DNA of 17,505 nt from Actinomortierella ambigua (Eukaryota > Mortierellomycota > Mortierellomycetes > Mortierellales > Mortierellaceae), in contig JAAAJB010000543.1 in the NCBI GenBank assembly GCA_016098155.1, forward strand, positions 1 through 17,505, given 5' to 3'. A program made the position numbers and the translations under genes. The notes beneath the pieces were generated by a model. That model was not told where the DNA came from. It worked only from the letters and a program-made list of their open reading frames with translations, and ran no database searches. Below are positions 9,393 to 17,505 of this stretch, in pieces. Numbering within the stretch: position 1 is the stretch's first letter; every line of letters begins with the position of its first letter.

Positions 9393-9404
9393 GTTTTTAT
9401 CGCC

Positions 9405-9411
9405 TATAAAT
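9405..9411 (+). promoter_or_regulatory. TATAAAT box upstream of CysRS
   Basis: TATAAAT lies 29-35 bp before the first in-frame ATG at 9440. If it acted as a TATA box, initiation would fall at about 9435-9440, giving an extremely short leader for the long isoform. That would favour use of the second ATG at 9671. The same bases supply the in-frame stop (TAA at 9407) that closes the frame upstream. Confidence 0.4.
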
Positions 9412-9439
9412 CACTCCCTCTCTCCCCCTCCCCTTGGCT

Positions 9440-12268
9440 ATGGTCCTTCTTCTTTCTTCACTCGCTAACCGACTCACCTTTTCCTCCTCGCCGTCTCGAC
9501 TGCACCACTCTCTGCTTCGACTCTCCGCTTGCTCGACACCACCACGCTCACAAACTCTTCTTCTTCGCGCTCGCTTGTACAATCCAACCTTGATCCGCTC
9601 GCTGACCCGTTCGTCGCCGGCCCTTCACCAACATCATCACTCTTGCCAGTCGATCCACCAAGCTTCCATCATGTCTACCGGACGCACTCAGCCCAAGTGG
9701 CACGTTCCCCAGGCAAAGCCTGTGCCCAAACTCAAGCTCCTCAACTCCATGACTCGTCAAAAGGTATGTACCTCGCCGTTCTCTCTGGAGACCTTGAACC
9801 ATGCTACAGCAACATTAATACCTCTCTCTTTCATCATATCGCCTACGTAGGAGGAGTTCATCCCCATCAACGGTAACAATGTCACCTGGTACGCTTGCGG
9901 TCCCACCGTCTACGACGCCACTCACATTGGACACGCCAGGTAATAATCGGACACCACCTTCCTCTCAATGGCCAGGAAAGCTGCCGCAGTGGATTGTGAA
10001 CGATCTGTATCAAAGTGTCCTAATACGATGCTCGACGTTTCTTCGTCTCAATTGCACCTACTAGAAACTATGTCTCCTTGGACATCTTGCACCGTGTGAT
10101 CGAGGACTACTTTGGCTACAACGTCCTCTTTGTTGAGAACGTTACCGACATTGATGACAAGGTACTATTTTCACTCTCACTCTCGCTCTATTCCTTTTGT
10201 CTTTCCCCCATTGAAACAGTTTTATCTCGACTCCATTGCTAACACAATCGACAACAAAAAAAAACAATAGATCATCAAGCGTGCTCGTCAGAACCACCTG
10301 TTCAACAACTACAAGGCAGCCACCACTACCGTGACCCCCGAGGCGATTGCCAAGGCGGAGGAGGCATGGAAGCTGTATGCAGAGGCAGAGCTGAAGGACA
10401 TTGATGCCACCGCCGTCCACCAGTGGCCAGTCTTCTCCAAGAAGGTCCAGCAGAACAGCGAGCACAGGGCCGTGCTCTCGGCCGCCAACCCAAAGTTCCC
10501 CATGCACTTTTCGGCCCTGTCCGAGGCGCATGATGCCATTGAGGCTGCCAAGAAGGCACCCGCCACGACCGACGCTGCAGCCTTTTGCGAGGCCAACAAG
10601 ACAACGCTGTCCAACCTGCTGGACAAGGAGCTGTCGCACACGGTGAGCGACCCCAAGGTCTTCCGCGACCTGGCCGCGTACTGGGAGGGCGAGTTCTTCA
10701 AGGACATGGACACATTGGGAGTCCGTCGACCGGATATCCTGACCCGTGTGAGCGAGTACGTGCCCGAGATTGTCGATTTTGTCAAGGGGATCATGGCGAA
10801 CGGGTATGCGTACGAGGCCGAGGGATCGGTCTATTTCGATGTCGTGGCCTTTGATGGCAAGCAGGGCAACTTTTACGCAAAGCTGTGCCCGTGGTCCAAG
10901 GGCGATGCGTCGTTGATGGAGGAGTCGGAGGGCTCGCTCGGCATCAAGTTGTCGGGCAAAAAGTCGAGCATGGACTTTGCGTTGTGGAAGGCGTCCAAGC
11001 CCGGTGAGCCTGCGTGGGATTCGCCTTGGGGACCCGGTCGTCCCGGTTGGCATATCGAGTGCTCGGTGATGGCGAGCGAGGTGCTGGGCAGTCAGATGGA
11101 TCTGCACTCGGGCGGTATTGACCTTGCGTTCCCGCATCACGACAACGAGATTGCCCAGTCGGAGGCGTACCACGGCTGCCACCAATGGGTCAACTATTTC
11201 ACGCACTGCGGTCATTTGCATGTGGAGGGCCAAAAGATGTCAAAGTCGTTGAAGAACTTTATCTCGGTCCAGGAGGCGTTGGTCAAGTACACGCCCCGCC
11301 AGCTTCGGTACTTCTTCCTGTTGCACCAATGGGATACCGGCGTCGATTTCAGAGATTCGTCCATGAACGAGGCCATTGCTGTCGAGACGACCTTCAACAA
11401 CTTTTTCGCGAATGCCAAGGCCCTGGTCGCCGAGGCCAAGCACACGGCATTGGATTCGACGGGCAGCCACAACTACCGTCGTCCCGAACTCGACATGTTG
11501 AAGGTCATGCAGGAGCGACAGGCTGCCGTGCATGAGGCCCTGTGCGACTCGATCAACACCCCGCAGGCCATGTCCGAGCTCCAGGCCCTGGTCTCGCGCA
11601 CCAATGTCTATATCCGCGACAGCGGCAAGAACCTCAACGCCGACATTGTCCTCAAGGCCGCTGCCTACGTGAGCAAGATGCTCCGCACATTCGGCTTGGA
11701 CGGCGTCGTGGCCGAACCCTTGGGTCTGTCGGAGGCCGGTGCCGGAGCCTCGAAGGAGGACGTGGCCATGCCGTACCTGCAGGTGCTGTCGACCTTCCGC
11801 GACAATGTGCGCGCGATGGCCCGTGAGGGTCGCCCGGCCAAGGATCTGTTGGCGTTGTCGGACAAGTTGCGTGATGAGGATCTGGAACAACTGGGCGTGT
11901 CGCTCGACGACCGTGAGGATGGACGCGCACTGGTCAAGTTTGTCCCCGCCGAGGAGTTGGCGGCCCAACGCCAACAAAAACTCCGGCTCGCCGCGGAAAA
12001 ACAGGCGCGCAAGGAGGAATTGGCTCGTGCCAAGGAGGCCGCGCGTTTGGCCAAGCTTGAGAAGGGTAAAACGTCCCATCTGGACATGTTCCGCGCAGGT
12101 CCGCTGGCCGCCGAGTTTGGCTCGTTCGAGCCAGAGACCGGTATCCCGCTCACAGACAAGGACGGTCAGGAACTGCCAAAGAGCCGAAAAAAGAAGCTCA
12201 CCAAGGACTGGGAGGCTCAACGCAAGCTGCACGAGGATTATTTGGCTGAGATGGCGAAGCAGCAATAA
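9440..12268 (+). CDS. Cysteinyl-tRNA synthetase (probable dual cytosolic/mitochondrial)
   Basis: Class I aminoacyl-tRNA synthetase that attaches cysteine to tRNA-Cys using ATP. Exons are 9440-9763, 9851-9939, 10065-10161 and 10271-12268; introns 87, 125 and 109 bp, all GT-AG; 835 aa. Signatures: HIGH at 133-136 and KMSKS at 492-496. Probable zinc ligands are Cys124, Cys434, His459 and Glu463, by analogy with the E. coli enzyme. A eukaryote-type insertion of about 100 residues follows the HIGH half-domain, and the C-terminal quarter is Lys/Glu/Ala-rich as in other eukaryotic enzymes. Start at 9440 is the first ATG after an in-frame TAA at 9407. The first 77 residues are Ser/Leu/Arg/His-rich with no Asp or Glu, fitting a mitochondrial presequence. 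A second in-frame ATG at 9671 (A at -3) starts a 758-aa form close in size to yeast Crs1 (767 aa). Enzyme identity very confident; dual targeting inferred. Confidence 0.96.
9671..9673 (+). other. Second in-frame ATG, likely start of the cytosolic CysRS isoform
   Basis: ATG with A at -3 and T at +4. The first ATG (9440) has G at -3 and G at +4. I found no other ATG in any frame between 9443 and 9670, so ribosomes that skip the first start, or transcripts that begin inside this stretch, would reach this codon next. It begins [10 protein letters not shown], which leads directly into the conserved synthetase fold. Confidence 0.65.
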
Positions 12269-12346
12269 TGGAGTGAGAAAAAAGCAAAAGAGCATTTATG
12301 ATACTATAATAGAACTATGGTACAATGGGCGTCGGGTTGAAAAGAA

Positions 12347-12352
12347 AATAAA
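12347..12352 (+). terminator. AATAAA poly(A) signal of CysRS
   Basis: A canonical AATAAA lies 79 bp after the synthetase stop codon, in an A-rich context. Position and strand fit the 3' end of the CysRS transcript. Confidence 0.55.
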
Positions 12353-12638
12353 CCTGGGTAGAAAAAAAAATGAACGCCGCAACAGAGCAAGATGAAAGAA
12401 CTCGTGTCTGGGAATAGGAGAAGGACTAATGGTCTAGCTGAGAGACACGGATCTGCCTTCTGCAGCAAAAAAGGATATCGAGACGAGGGACCATGGGTTG
12501 GGGGTTAGGTGTGTGCGAGGCGAGGCGGAGACGAGGAACACAGAATTCCACATAACATGATACGTGAAAGCTGTGGGGTCCGCCCACTTTTTCGTTTGTT
12601 TTCTTTCAATGGTTGCTCACTCTCACACACCCCAAGCG

Positions 12639-12670
<32 letters not shown>
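12639..12670 (+). repeat. (CAGG)8 tetranucleotide microsatellite
   Basis: Eight perfect CAGG units lie between the convergent CysRS and PRELI genes. It is noncoding, perfect and therefore probably length-variable between strains. Confidence 0.95.
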
Positions 12671-12671
<1 letters not shown>

Positions 12672-12755
12672 GCGACGGTTTTTGAGATCAAGGCAGCAAA
12701 ACGAAAGGACACTTGACAGAACAATAACGGCCATATAAAATAAAAATAGGCAAAG

Positions 12756-14184
12756 CTAGCACTCTGGTGCAGGTGCAGCTCCTGCTGTGGCAGCATTCTG
12801 TCGAAGTCGCTCCAGGATATGCTTCATGCCTTTCCGTGCTCGTGCCGAGTTGTCGACAAACTTGTTGATGCCAAATGCCTCGATGCGCCCTGTCAATCCC
12901 CACCGAAGCTCACTGACAATCCGTGCCTCGGTCTTGACCTGCGTCCTAAATAGGGGTGATCATATTTTCGGTATGGTAAAAGAAACGGTAAAAACGGTAA
13001 AAAAAGGGTGTCAGTAGATAATTCTCATGCATTGAGGCTTTCACCCCTTTTCCTTCTACATGCATTGCGCAATGACCCTCCCTTCTAGCCTTCAAGAAAA
13101 AGTATGATAAAAAAAATACGTACCATTTTGGATTCTCGGGATGCAGAGAAAATGTTTGGGTCTCCTCGACTTGCATCACTCGGGCGTGATTGAGATTCCT
13201 GGTCCGCGTCACCATCGTGTGTGTGCGTGGATCCACCTCGGACTCTTCGATGATGTATGCATCAGGGTTCTTGATTAACTATATGATAAAACCAAGGTGT
13301 ATTTGTTCAGTGGCAATGAATAAAAGGGACGACACAGTTTAGGGGACGAGGGAGAGAATGAGAGAAGGCCTGTTCACTCCCAAAAGTCTTGTGAGGGTGG
13401 AGCACTCAAGGAGCCAATTGGGCTCGAAGAATCGGCAAGCACCCCTCAAACATGGTCGTGTGGCTCTGGAAGGTATAAGGAAAGGGGGGGGGAGAGACGC
13501 ACAGGTCACAGAGAGCGGGGGGAAGGGCCTCGATAGCTCTTTCTTTATGAGAGCTACTAGAACGGGGGGGGTCGAACGGGCAGTCCTCATTTGGAAAATT
13601 GTGAACGGGTTCACATTTTTCCCGGGAAAGTAGAGTTGCAGAGAGAGAAGGACATGAGAAAGAAGGGGAAACAGAAACAATGTCATGGAAGGGCGGAGCA
13701 AGAAGTCGTGCTGTATGCTAGCAGTAACATGGGCATCCGTCGCATCGCCATCCCATGAACGAATCAATAATGTTGATGTGATCTGATTTCCTTGAGGATA
13801 TTTTACTAAAAGGAGAGTGGGGGTAGTCCCTCCCTGGTGGTGCAAACGTTTGTCGAATGAGTGGGTGTGAGAAACTGCCTCACGCGAGAGTGAGAGATAT
13901 GTTCGATGGAGGGCAGGATGTCAGGCAAAGCAGAAAACGGGAGAGGAGGAGGAGAGGAGGGGAAGGGAGCGACCTACATTGCGACCCCATCGTGGAAGCA
14001 CACCCTTCTTGAGGATCAATCGAGTAGTTCTCAAGATACCAGTCTCGGGATCGACGGAGCGATCAATGACATCACAACCGAGGACATGGGAGGCAAATGG
14101 ATTTGGATAGCGCAACCAAAAGGCATAGGTGACATTGTCCCACGCATGCTCGTAGCTCGAGGTATGCTGATAGAACTTGACCAT
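12756..14184 (-). CDS. PRELI/MSF1-domain protein, Ups1-like mitochondrial phosphatidic-acid transfer protein
   Basis: The PRELI/Ups family moves phospholipids across the mitochondrial intermembrane space in complex with Mdm35/TRIAP1; Ups1 carries phosphatidic acid for cardiolipin synthesis (family knowledge). Exons are 14184-13978, 13278-13124 and 12945-12756; 183 aa, against 175 for yeast Ups1. A single PRELI domain fills the protein. Diagnostic stretches are RYPNP-(x)4-HV near residue 30, LRTTRL near 55, LPRW at about 63-66, an E-E-S-E-V-D-P segment, and TRNLNHAR in exon 2. Exon 3 carries WTQVKTEARI, WGLTGRIE and KGM-x3-LERL. RYPNP and LRTTRL point to the Ups1/PRELID1 branch rather than Ups2. 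Intron 1 (699 bp) is far longer than intron 2 (178 bp). The start ATG (14184) follows a GTG and is the first Met. The short stretch joining exons 1 and 2 is the least certain part of the model. Shares a divergent promoter with the UVSSA gene. Confidence 0.9.
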
Positions 14185-14399
14185 CACGAGAAGCTTTGAT
14201 TGTTGAAATGTATATTGAGGAGAAGGGAGGTGGGGGGAAAAAAACAGTGGGTTGAATTCACGGGCCGGAGCATGGGGACGGAGACAACCAAAGGAGTCTA
14301 GGTAAGCACGTGACCGAGATCACCTCTTTTGGTGGCAAAGTCTGTCCATGAATAAAGAACGCCACGAATTTATGCACGCAACCTCATGTTCTTCTCACC
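14185..14399. promoter_or_regulatory. Divergent promoter region of the PRELI and UVSSA genes
   Basis: A 215-bp gap separates two start codons pointing away from each other, so both 5' leaders and core promoters must fit here. No clear TATA box is seen for either gene; ATAAA at about 14352 is the nearest candidate on plus. Upstream ATGs at 14348, 14372 and 14386 precede the UVSSA start out of frame. The most striking motif is the CACGTG site described separately. Confidence 0.6.
14307..14312. promoter_or_regulatory. CACGTG E-box (GTCACGTG on minus)
   Basis: A palindromic CACGTG within GCACGTGACC, read as GGTCACGTGC on the minus strand, is the core bound by bHLH factors of the Cbf1/Pho4/USF type. 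It lies 88 bp before the UVSSA ATG and 123 bp before the PRELI ATG, well placed to act on both. Motif seen; function inferred. Confidence 0.35.
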
Positions 14400-17380
14400 A
14401 TGCATCACACCCCCTCGCTCGCGCTCAACATTGAAACCCGAGATGCCCTCTCTGCGCTTATCCAGGCAGCTACAAAGACGGGAGAGTTGCAGCTCGACCC
14501 CGAGCAACTGAAGGCATGCAGAGAAGAGAAGAAGGGGGAGGGGGCGGAGGAAAAAAAAAAAGGCACCTTTGCGTTCATTCATGGAATTATGAGAAGGAGC
14601 ATGTGTATGTCATGAGTTGGTCGTGTTCTCCATGGCTTTCTGACTTTTATTATATTTTTATTACATTTTACACAGAAGATAAAATCAATGTGTAAAAAGT
14701 CGGACAACAATGTGCGATGTGCTTACGACCTAGTCATGGGCCAGCTAAAGCAGGCGCACGCACAGGTACACTACTATCCTTGCGATAAAATGAACACTTG
14801 GCAACAGAGCTACTGGAATGGTTACTAACTATCCACTTGCCACCATGTTGCTTGTTTCACAAATCTGTTGCCAATAGATTCGCTATTCCTGCACACAGCT
14901 GATTCAGGAGCTCTTTCAGCGCTCCCACGTCTTTCGCGAATGCCTGGTTGAAGACTATCCGATCTTTCTGCAGCTAACAGTCGGCATCCATCAGCATTCG
15001 CTCCCTCCACCTGCAGCATTTGCTGAAAAGACAAAGCTGCTGGCAATATCCCTCACAAATGAGTGGTACAAGAAGTATGGAACCGCCTACAAGCAGGTAA
15101 ATCCAGGGAAAAGAAGGCAAGGGTGCCCTTGTTGACTTTGCCAAAGGCCATCAAAGGCTATCGAGACATTCAGCTAATCCACATTGGGTTTGTTTGGGCT
15201 TTAGCTGGCGCTGGGATATGATTTCCTCAAGTATCATTTTAAGGTCGACTTTACAAACTTGGTCCCTGTCACTAAGGAGGCCAAGGAGGAAGCCAGGAGA
15301 AAGCAAGAGGAGGCAAGACAAAGAGTTCTTTTGGACAAGTATGAGAGGATGACTGCCGACATTGAGGATAAGACTAAAGACATCAAAGAGAACATCAACG
15401 AGATGGTAAGTGAATGAAGCGAGGAAGTATCAAGGAATCACAAGTGACAACAAAAAGATTAATCCATATTGCCGTACTGCTATTTATAGCAATCATGCTT
15501 TGAAATTCTCGTGCCGCGACTGGACAATGAGGACGCACTGCATGCGATTTTTGGCGCACCAACGGAGAACAGTGAAGAAAGCTCCAGCGATGACTACCAC
15601 GATGAGCACGATACCGATAGAGACGATGATGGCGAGATGGTAGGCGGGGTATACCATGATCCAATGGGCGTTCTGGTGAATGCCCTTGGGTCGTCGCGGT
15701 ACAAGCTGACGGTGAACGTTTCCAAAGACAGCCCTATCCAAGTCATCGAAACACCCGAGAACGCCAACCTGTTTACTGCGCTGCGAGAATCATACAGGCT
15801 GATTATCAGCAAGCAGTGGCCTCTAGTCAGCAGATGGATGGATCTCTTGGAGGAGGTCGACAAAGTTGCTTTGGACGACAGCCAACGGGAGAGATTTGAA
15901 CATACCTTGAACGTGGTTGCCGAACTGAAAGAGTCGATCCTTGACGCACGAATGAAGAGTGAGGACCTTGGTATCAATATCGAGACGATGTATGGTAAGT
16001 CTCTCACCAGCATCGCACACTGTTTCGCATTCAGACTCAACTAGAAGGCCATTGCCTTTCGTTCGTTTCTCTAATATCGCGTTATTCCTGCCCTACTCTA
16101 TTGCATTCAATTAGGTCCGCGCGGTGATCAATCAGACGATGACGATGAAGACTTTGAAGCAGTCAATGTGTCGGAGGTAACCAAAGGAAAAGGCAAAGCC
16201 AACCCCAAAACACCCAGTCTCCAGCCGACAAAGCCAAAGCATACCAACCCAGTGTTTGCGATGCAGGGCGAGGAAATCTTGGCCGAAGATCCAACCTATA
16301 CAGGAGGCACTCGCGTGGAGGCCATCCGGCGGCCTGTTGAACGGTCGAAAGAACCTACACCAGAGCCCGAGGCGCCTCTTGAAGATGGAGAAGAGACCCG
16401 CGAACGTAAGATTCCCCCCCCTCCCCCGCGCGCCACGCTCTTGTTTTTGTTATTTTGTCAAACTACGTGGCTTTACTATTCCGAATCATGCTCGAGCATA
16501 TCAACATGCCTCTTTTGCTATGTATTTGCTTCTACCTATAGAGCTCTTGGCTCGAGCACCCGTTGTACCTTGGGATGACGACCTGTCCTACTGGGACAAG
16601 AAGGAAGTCATGTTCAACACCAGTGGCCTTGAATTCAGTCACCGTTTCTTAGGAGTGGGCGATGGCGCCAATATGGTCTCTCAGGCGACGCTAGACCGTA
16701 TGAAGATGCGGACCACCATTTATACCCCACAAATGCCTAAAGAGATCAAGGCATGCCGCCACCCGCTAAAGGATGGTGGCCTGTGTCCTCGCCGGGATCT
16801 TGTAAAGTGTCCGTTCCATGGGGTCATTGTACCTCGTGACGAAGAGGGCAACGTCGTCTCAGAGGCATCCGGGACTGGTCAAACTCGTGAAGAAGAAGAA
16901 GAAGACGCGAAGAAGGCCGATGCAGGAGACATCTTTGCGATTTACCGACAAGCTGTCTCTGGCAAGTTCAGGATGGCGTCATCGTCGAAAAAAGCGGCGC
17001 TCCTGGGCGCCATTACAGCGGCCATCTCGTCGCCTTCAAAGACGGGCACTACTGGTAGCGGTGGAGGAGGAGGAAGCCACAAGCAAAGTGTGACCTGGGA
17101 GGAGATTGAAGACGAAGTCAGCGAGGCGCTCGGGGCGAAACGCAAAAGAGGGAAGGATGAACCCGAGTCGTCGTCGTCATCATCATCATCAGCCAACAGC
17201 AAGGCGAAGAAGAAGAAACAGTCGGCGTTAATCAACTTGAACAAACTGCCCGAAAGCGCAAAGTCACGGCTTGAGAAGCGGCTTGGCAGCCGAGCAACGC
17301 GTGATCAGGTGGAACAGGACGTTCGAGAAGCCCGATCGCTGCGAAGTCGCGACTCTGGGCTGCATCAATGGCGAGGATAA
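14400..17380 (+). CDS. UVSSA-like transcription-coupled nucleotide excision repair factor
   Basis: UV-stimulated scaffold protein A binds stalled RNA polymerase II with CSA/CSB and recruits TFIIH (family knowledge). Exons are 14400-14513, 14676-14765, 14878-15096, 15205-15405, 15490-15994, 16115-16405 and 16542-17380; 752 aa, against 709 in human. Domains: a VHS-like helical region at about 1-165; a coiled, Glu/Lys/Arg-rich helix at about 170-210; an acidic linker; the TFIIH-contact type motif D-D-D-D-E-D-F390-x2-V393; then the conserved C-terminal domain beginning ARAPVVPW near residue 478. Its zinc finger is C545-x9-C555-x7-C563-x2-H566, the same spacing as in human UVSSA, followed by G-x-I-V-P-R-D. 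The tail is basic and Ser/Gly-rich with Lys-rich probable nuclear signals. Six introns of 84-162 bp; the first uses a GC donor, the rest GT. The first-exon join keeps the alignment to human UVSSA without a gap. Confidence 0.93.
14514..14675 (+). other. GC-AG intron 1 of the UVSSA gene
   Basis: The exon ends CTG AAG at 14513 and the intron would open GCATGC and close with TTTTACACAG at 14675. The next exon starts AAG ATA AAA in phase. None of the downstream GT sites in the open frame (for example GTATGT at about 14604) gives the right phase, and using one would add about 30 Lys/Glu-rich residues absent from the family as I remember it. The non-canonical donor is therefore the simplest reading, unless the base at 14515 is an error. 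Confidence 0.7.
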
Positions 17381-17505
17381 ACATAGACGCGCAATTTCAC
17401 TGTAAATAATAATGTGAACAAAGGACTTCGCAAGTTGGAGTGGGGGGATTTTTTTTTTTTTTTTTTTTTTTTTTCCTTTCCATGAACTACCTGTCCCCTC
17501 AAAAA
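17381..17505. other. 3' flank of the UVSSA gene
   Basis: The 125 bp after the UVSSA stop contain an AT-rich TGTAAATAATAATG at 17401-17414, a plausible but non-canonical poly(A) region, and a long T run. No gene is visible before the window ends. Confidence 0.5.
17449..17474 (-). repeat. 26-nt T homopolymer (poly-A on the minus strand)
   Basis: Twenty-six consecutive T residues follow TGGGGGGA. It is much longer than other homopolymers in the window (the rest are about 13 or fewer). It could be a simple microsatellite, the A-tail of a retroposed sequence lying to the right on the minus strand, or an inflated sequencing run. Confidence 0.9.

Larger units (their letters stand above)
8317..9439. 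promoter_or_regulatory. Divergent intergenic region between the Gyp7 and CysRS genes
   Basis: This 1.1-kb region without a recognised gene separates two divergently transcribed genes. It is strongly strand-asymmetric: a 39-nt pure purine run on plus at 8485-8523 near the Gyp7 start, GGTGGTGGTGG at about 8940, a GA/GT-rich patch at 9207-9240, then long CT tracts up to the CysRS start. A TATATAAAGG at 8480-8489 faces the plus direction, where no gene follows for 900 bp, so its meaning is unclear. The open frames here are simple-sequence and not convincing. Confidence 0.6.
12269..12755. other. Convergent intergenic region (3' ends of CysRS and PRELI genes)
   Basis: This 487-bp region holds the 3' flanks of two convergent genes. 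Apart from the poly(A) signal for CysRS and a CAGG microsatellite I see nothing: no credible ORF, exon or RNA gene. On the minus strand no AATAAA follows the PRELI stop. Confidence 0.6.

Noticed and set aside
9434..9439. TTG at 9434 as the CysRS start
   Set aside because: A canonical ATG with good context lies two codons downstream; fungal genes rarely start at TTG.
10142..12295. Two long antisense open frames (363 and 351 codons) opposite the CysRS gene
   Set aside because: They mirror the GC-rich third positions of the synthetase exon, have no splice or family support, and their Leu/Val/Arg/Gly-rich content is what antisense of such codons gives.
13339..13845. 168-codon minus-strand and 91-codon plus-strand frames in the PRELI intron
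   Set aside because: Neither shows family similarity, both run through G/C homopolymers, and the PRELI protein is complete without them.
1..17505. tRNA, rRNA, CRISPR or transposase genes
   Set aside because: By-eye reading of both strands found no A/B-box pair with a cloverleaf, no regular spacer-repeat array and no transposase or reverse-transcriptase motifs. tRNAscan and a repeat search would be decisive.

Overview
This window looks like nuclear DNA of a filamentous, probably early-diverging fungus. Mortierellomycotina/Mucoromycota is my best guess, but this is inference from gene content and style with no marker gene to settle it. The reasons are five compact eukaryotic protein genes with short GT-AG introns, T-rich 3' splice sites, GC-rich third codon positions in exons, many microsatellites and homopolymers between genes, and a gene mix that includes UVSSA and hydroxyacid-oxoacid transhydrogenase, neither of which budding yeast has as far as I know. 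There are no operons, phage, CRISPR or bacterial features, and I found no tRNA or rRNA gene.

Layout. Positions 1-2536 hold no gene I can name. They contain a perfect 203-bp inverted repeat that begins at the first base, a CT-rich low-complexity stretch, and a tandem duplication of about 400 bp whose two copies each look like a complete intron. Positions 2537-4595 (minus) encode mitochondrial hydroxyacid-oxoacid transhydrogenase (3 exons, 492 aa). Positions 4952-8316 (minus) encode a Gyp7-type TBC Rab GTPase-activating protein (4 exons, 954 aa). A 1.1-kb divergent intergenic region follows. Positions 9440-12268 (plus) encode cysteinyl-tRNA synthetase (4 exons, 835 aa from the first ATG, 758 aa from the second). 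Positions 12756-14184 (minus) encode a PRELI/Ups1-type lipid-transfer protein (3 exons, 183 aa), convergent with the synthetase. Positions 14400-17380 (plus) encode a UVSSA-like transcription-coupled repair factor (7 exons, 752 aa), sharing a 215-bp divergent promoter with the PRELI gene.

The genes do not form one pathway. Three of the five products are expected partly or wholly in mitochondria (transhydrogenase, one synthetase isoform, PRELI/Ups1 protein); the others act in vesicle traffic (Gyp7) and nuclear DNA repair (UVSSA). All exon joins were worked out by eye from reading-frame continuity, splice consensus and remembered family alignments. Each inferred CDS is an exact multiple of three and ends at a stop.

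The most notable points are: a synthetase gene built for dual targeting, with an acid-free N-terminal extension and no ATG in any frame between the two in-frame starts; a GC-AG first intron in the UVSSA gene; the perfect terminal inverted repeat; and the duplicated intron-like modules with tiny exons encoding a repeated His-Gly-Lys motif. I did not find convincing evidence for an entirely new biological system.
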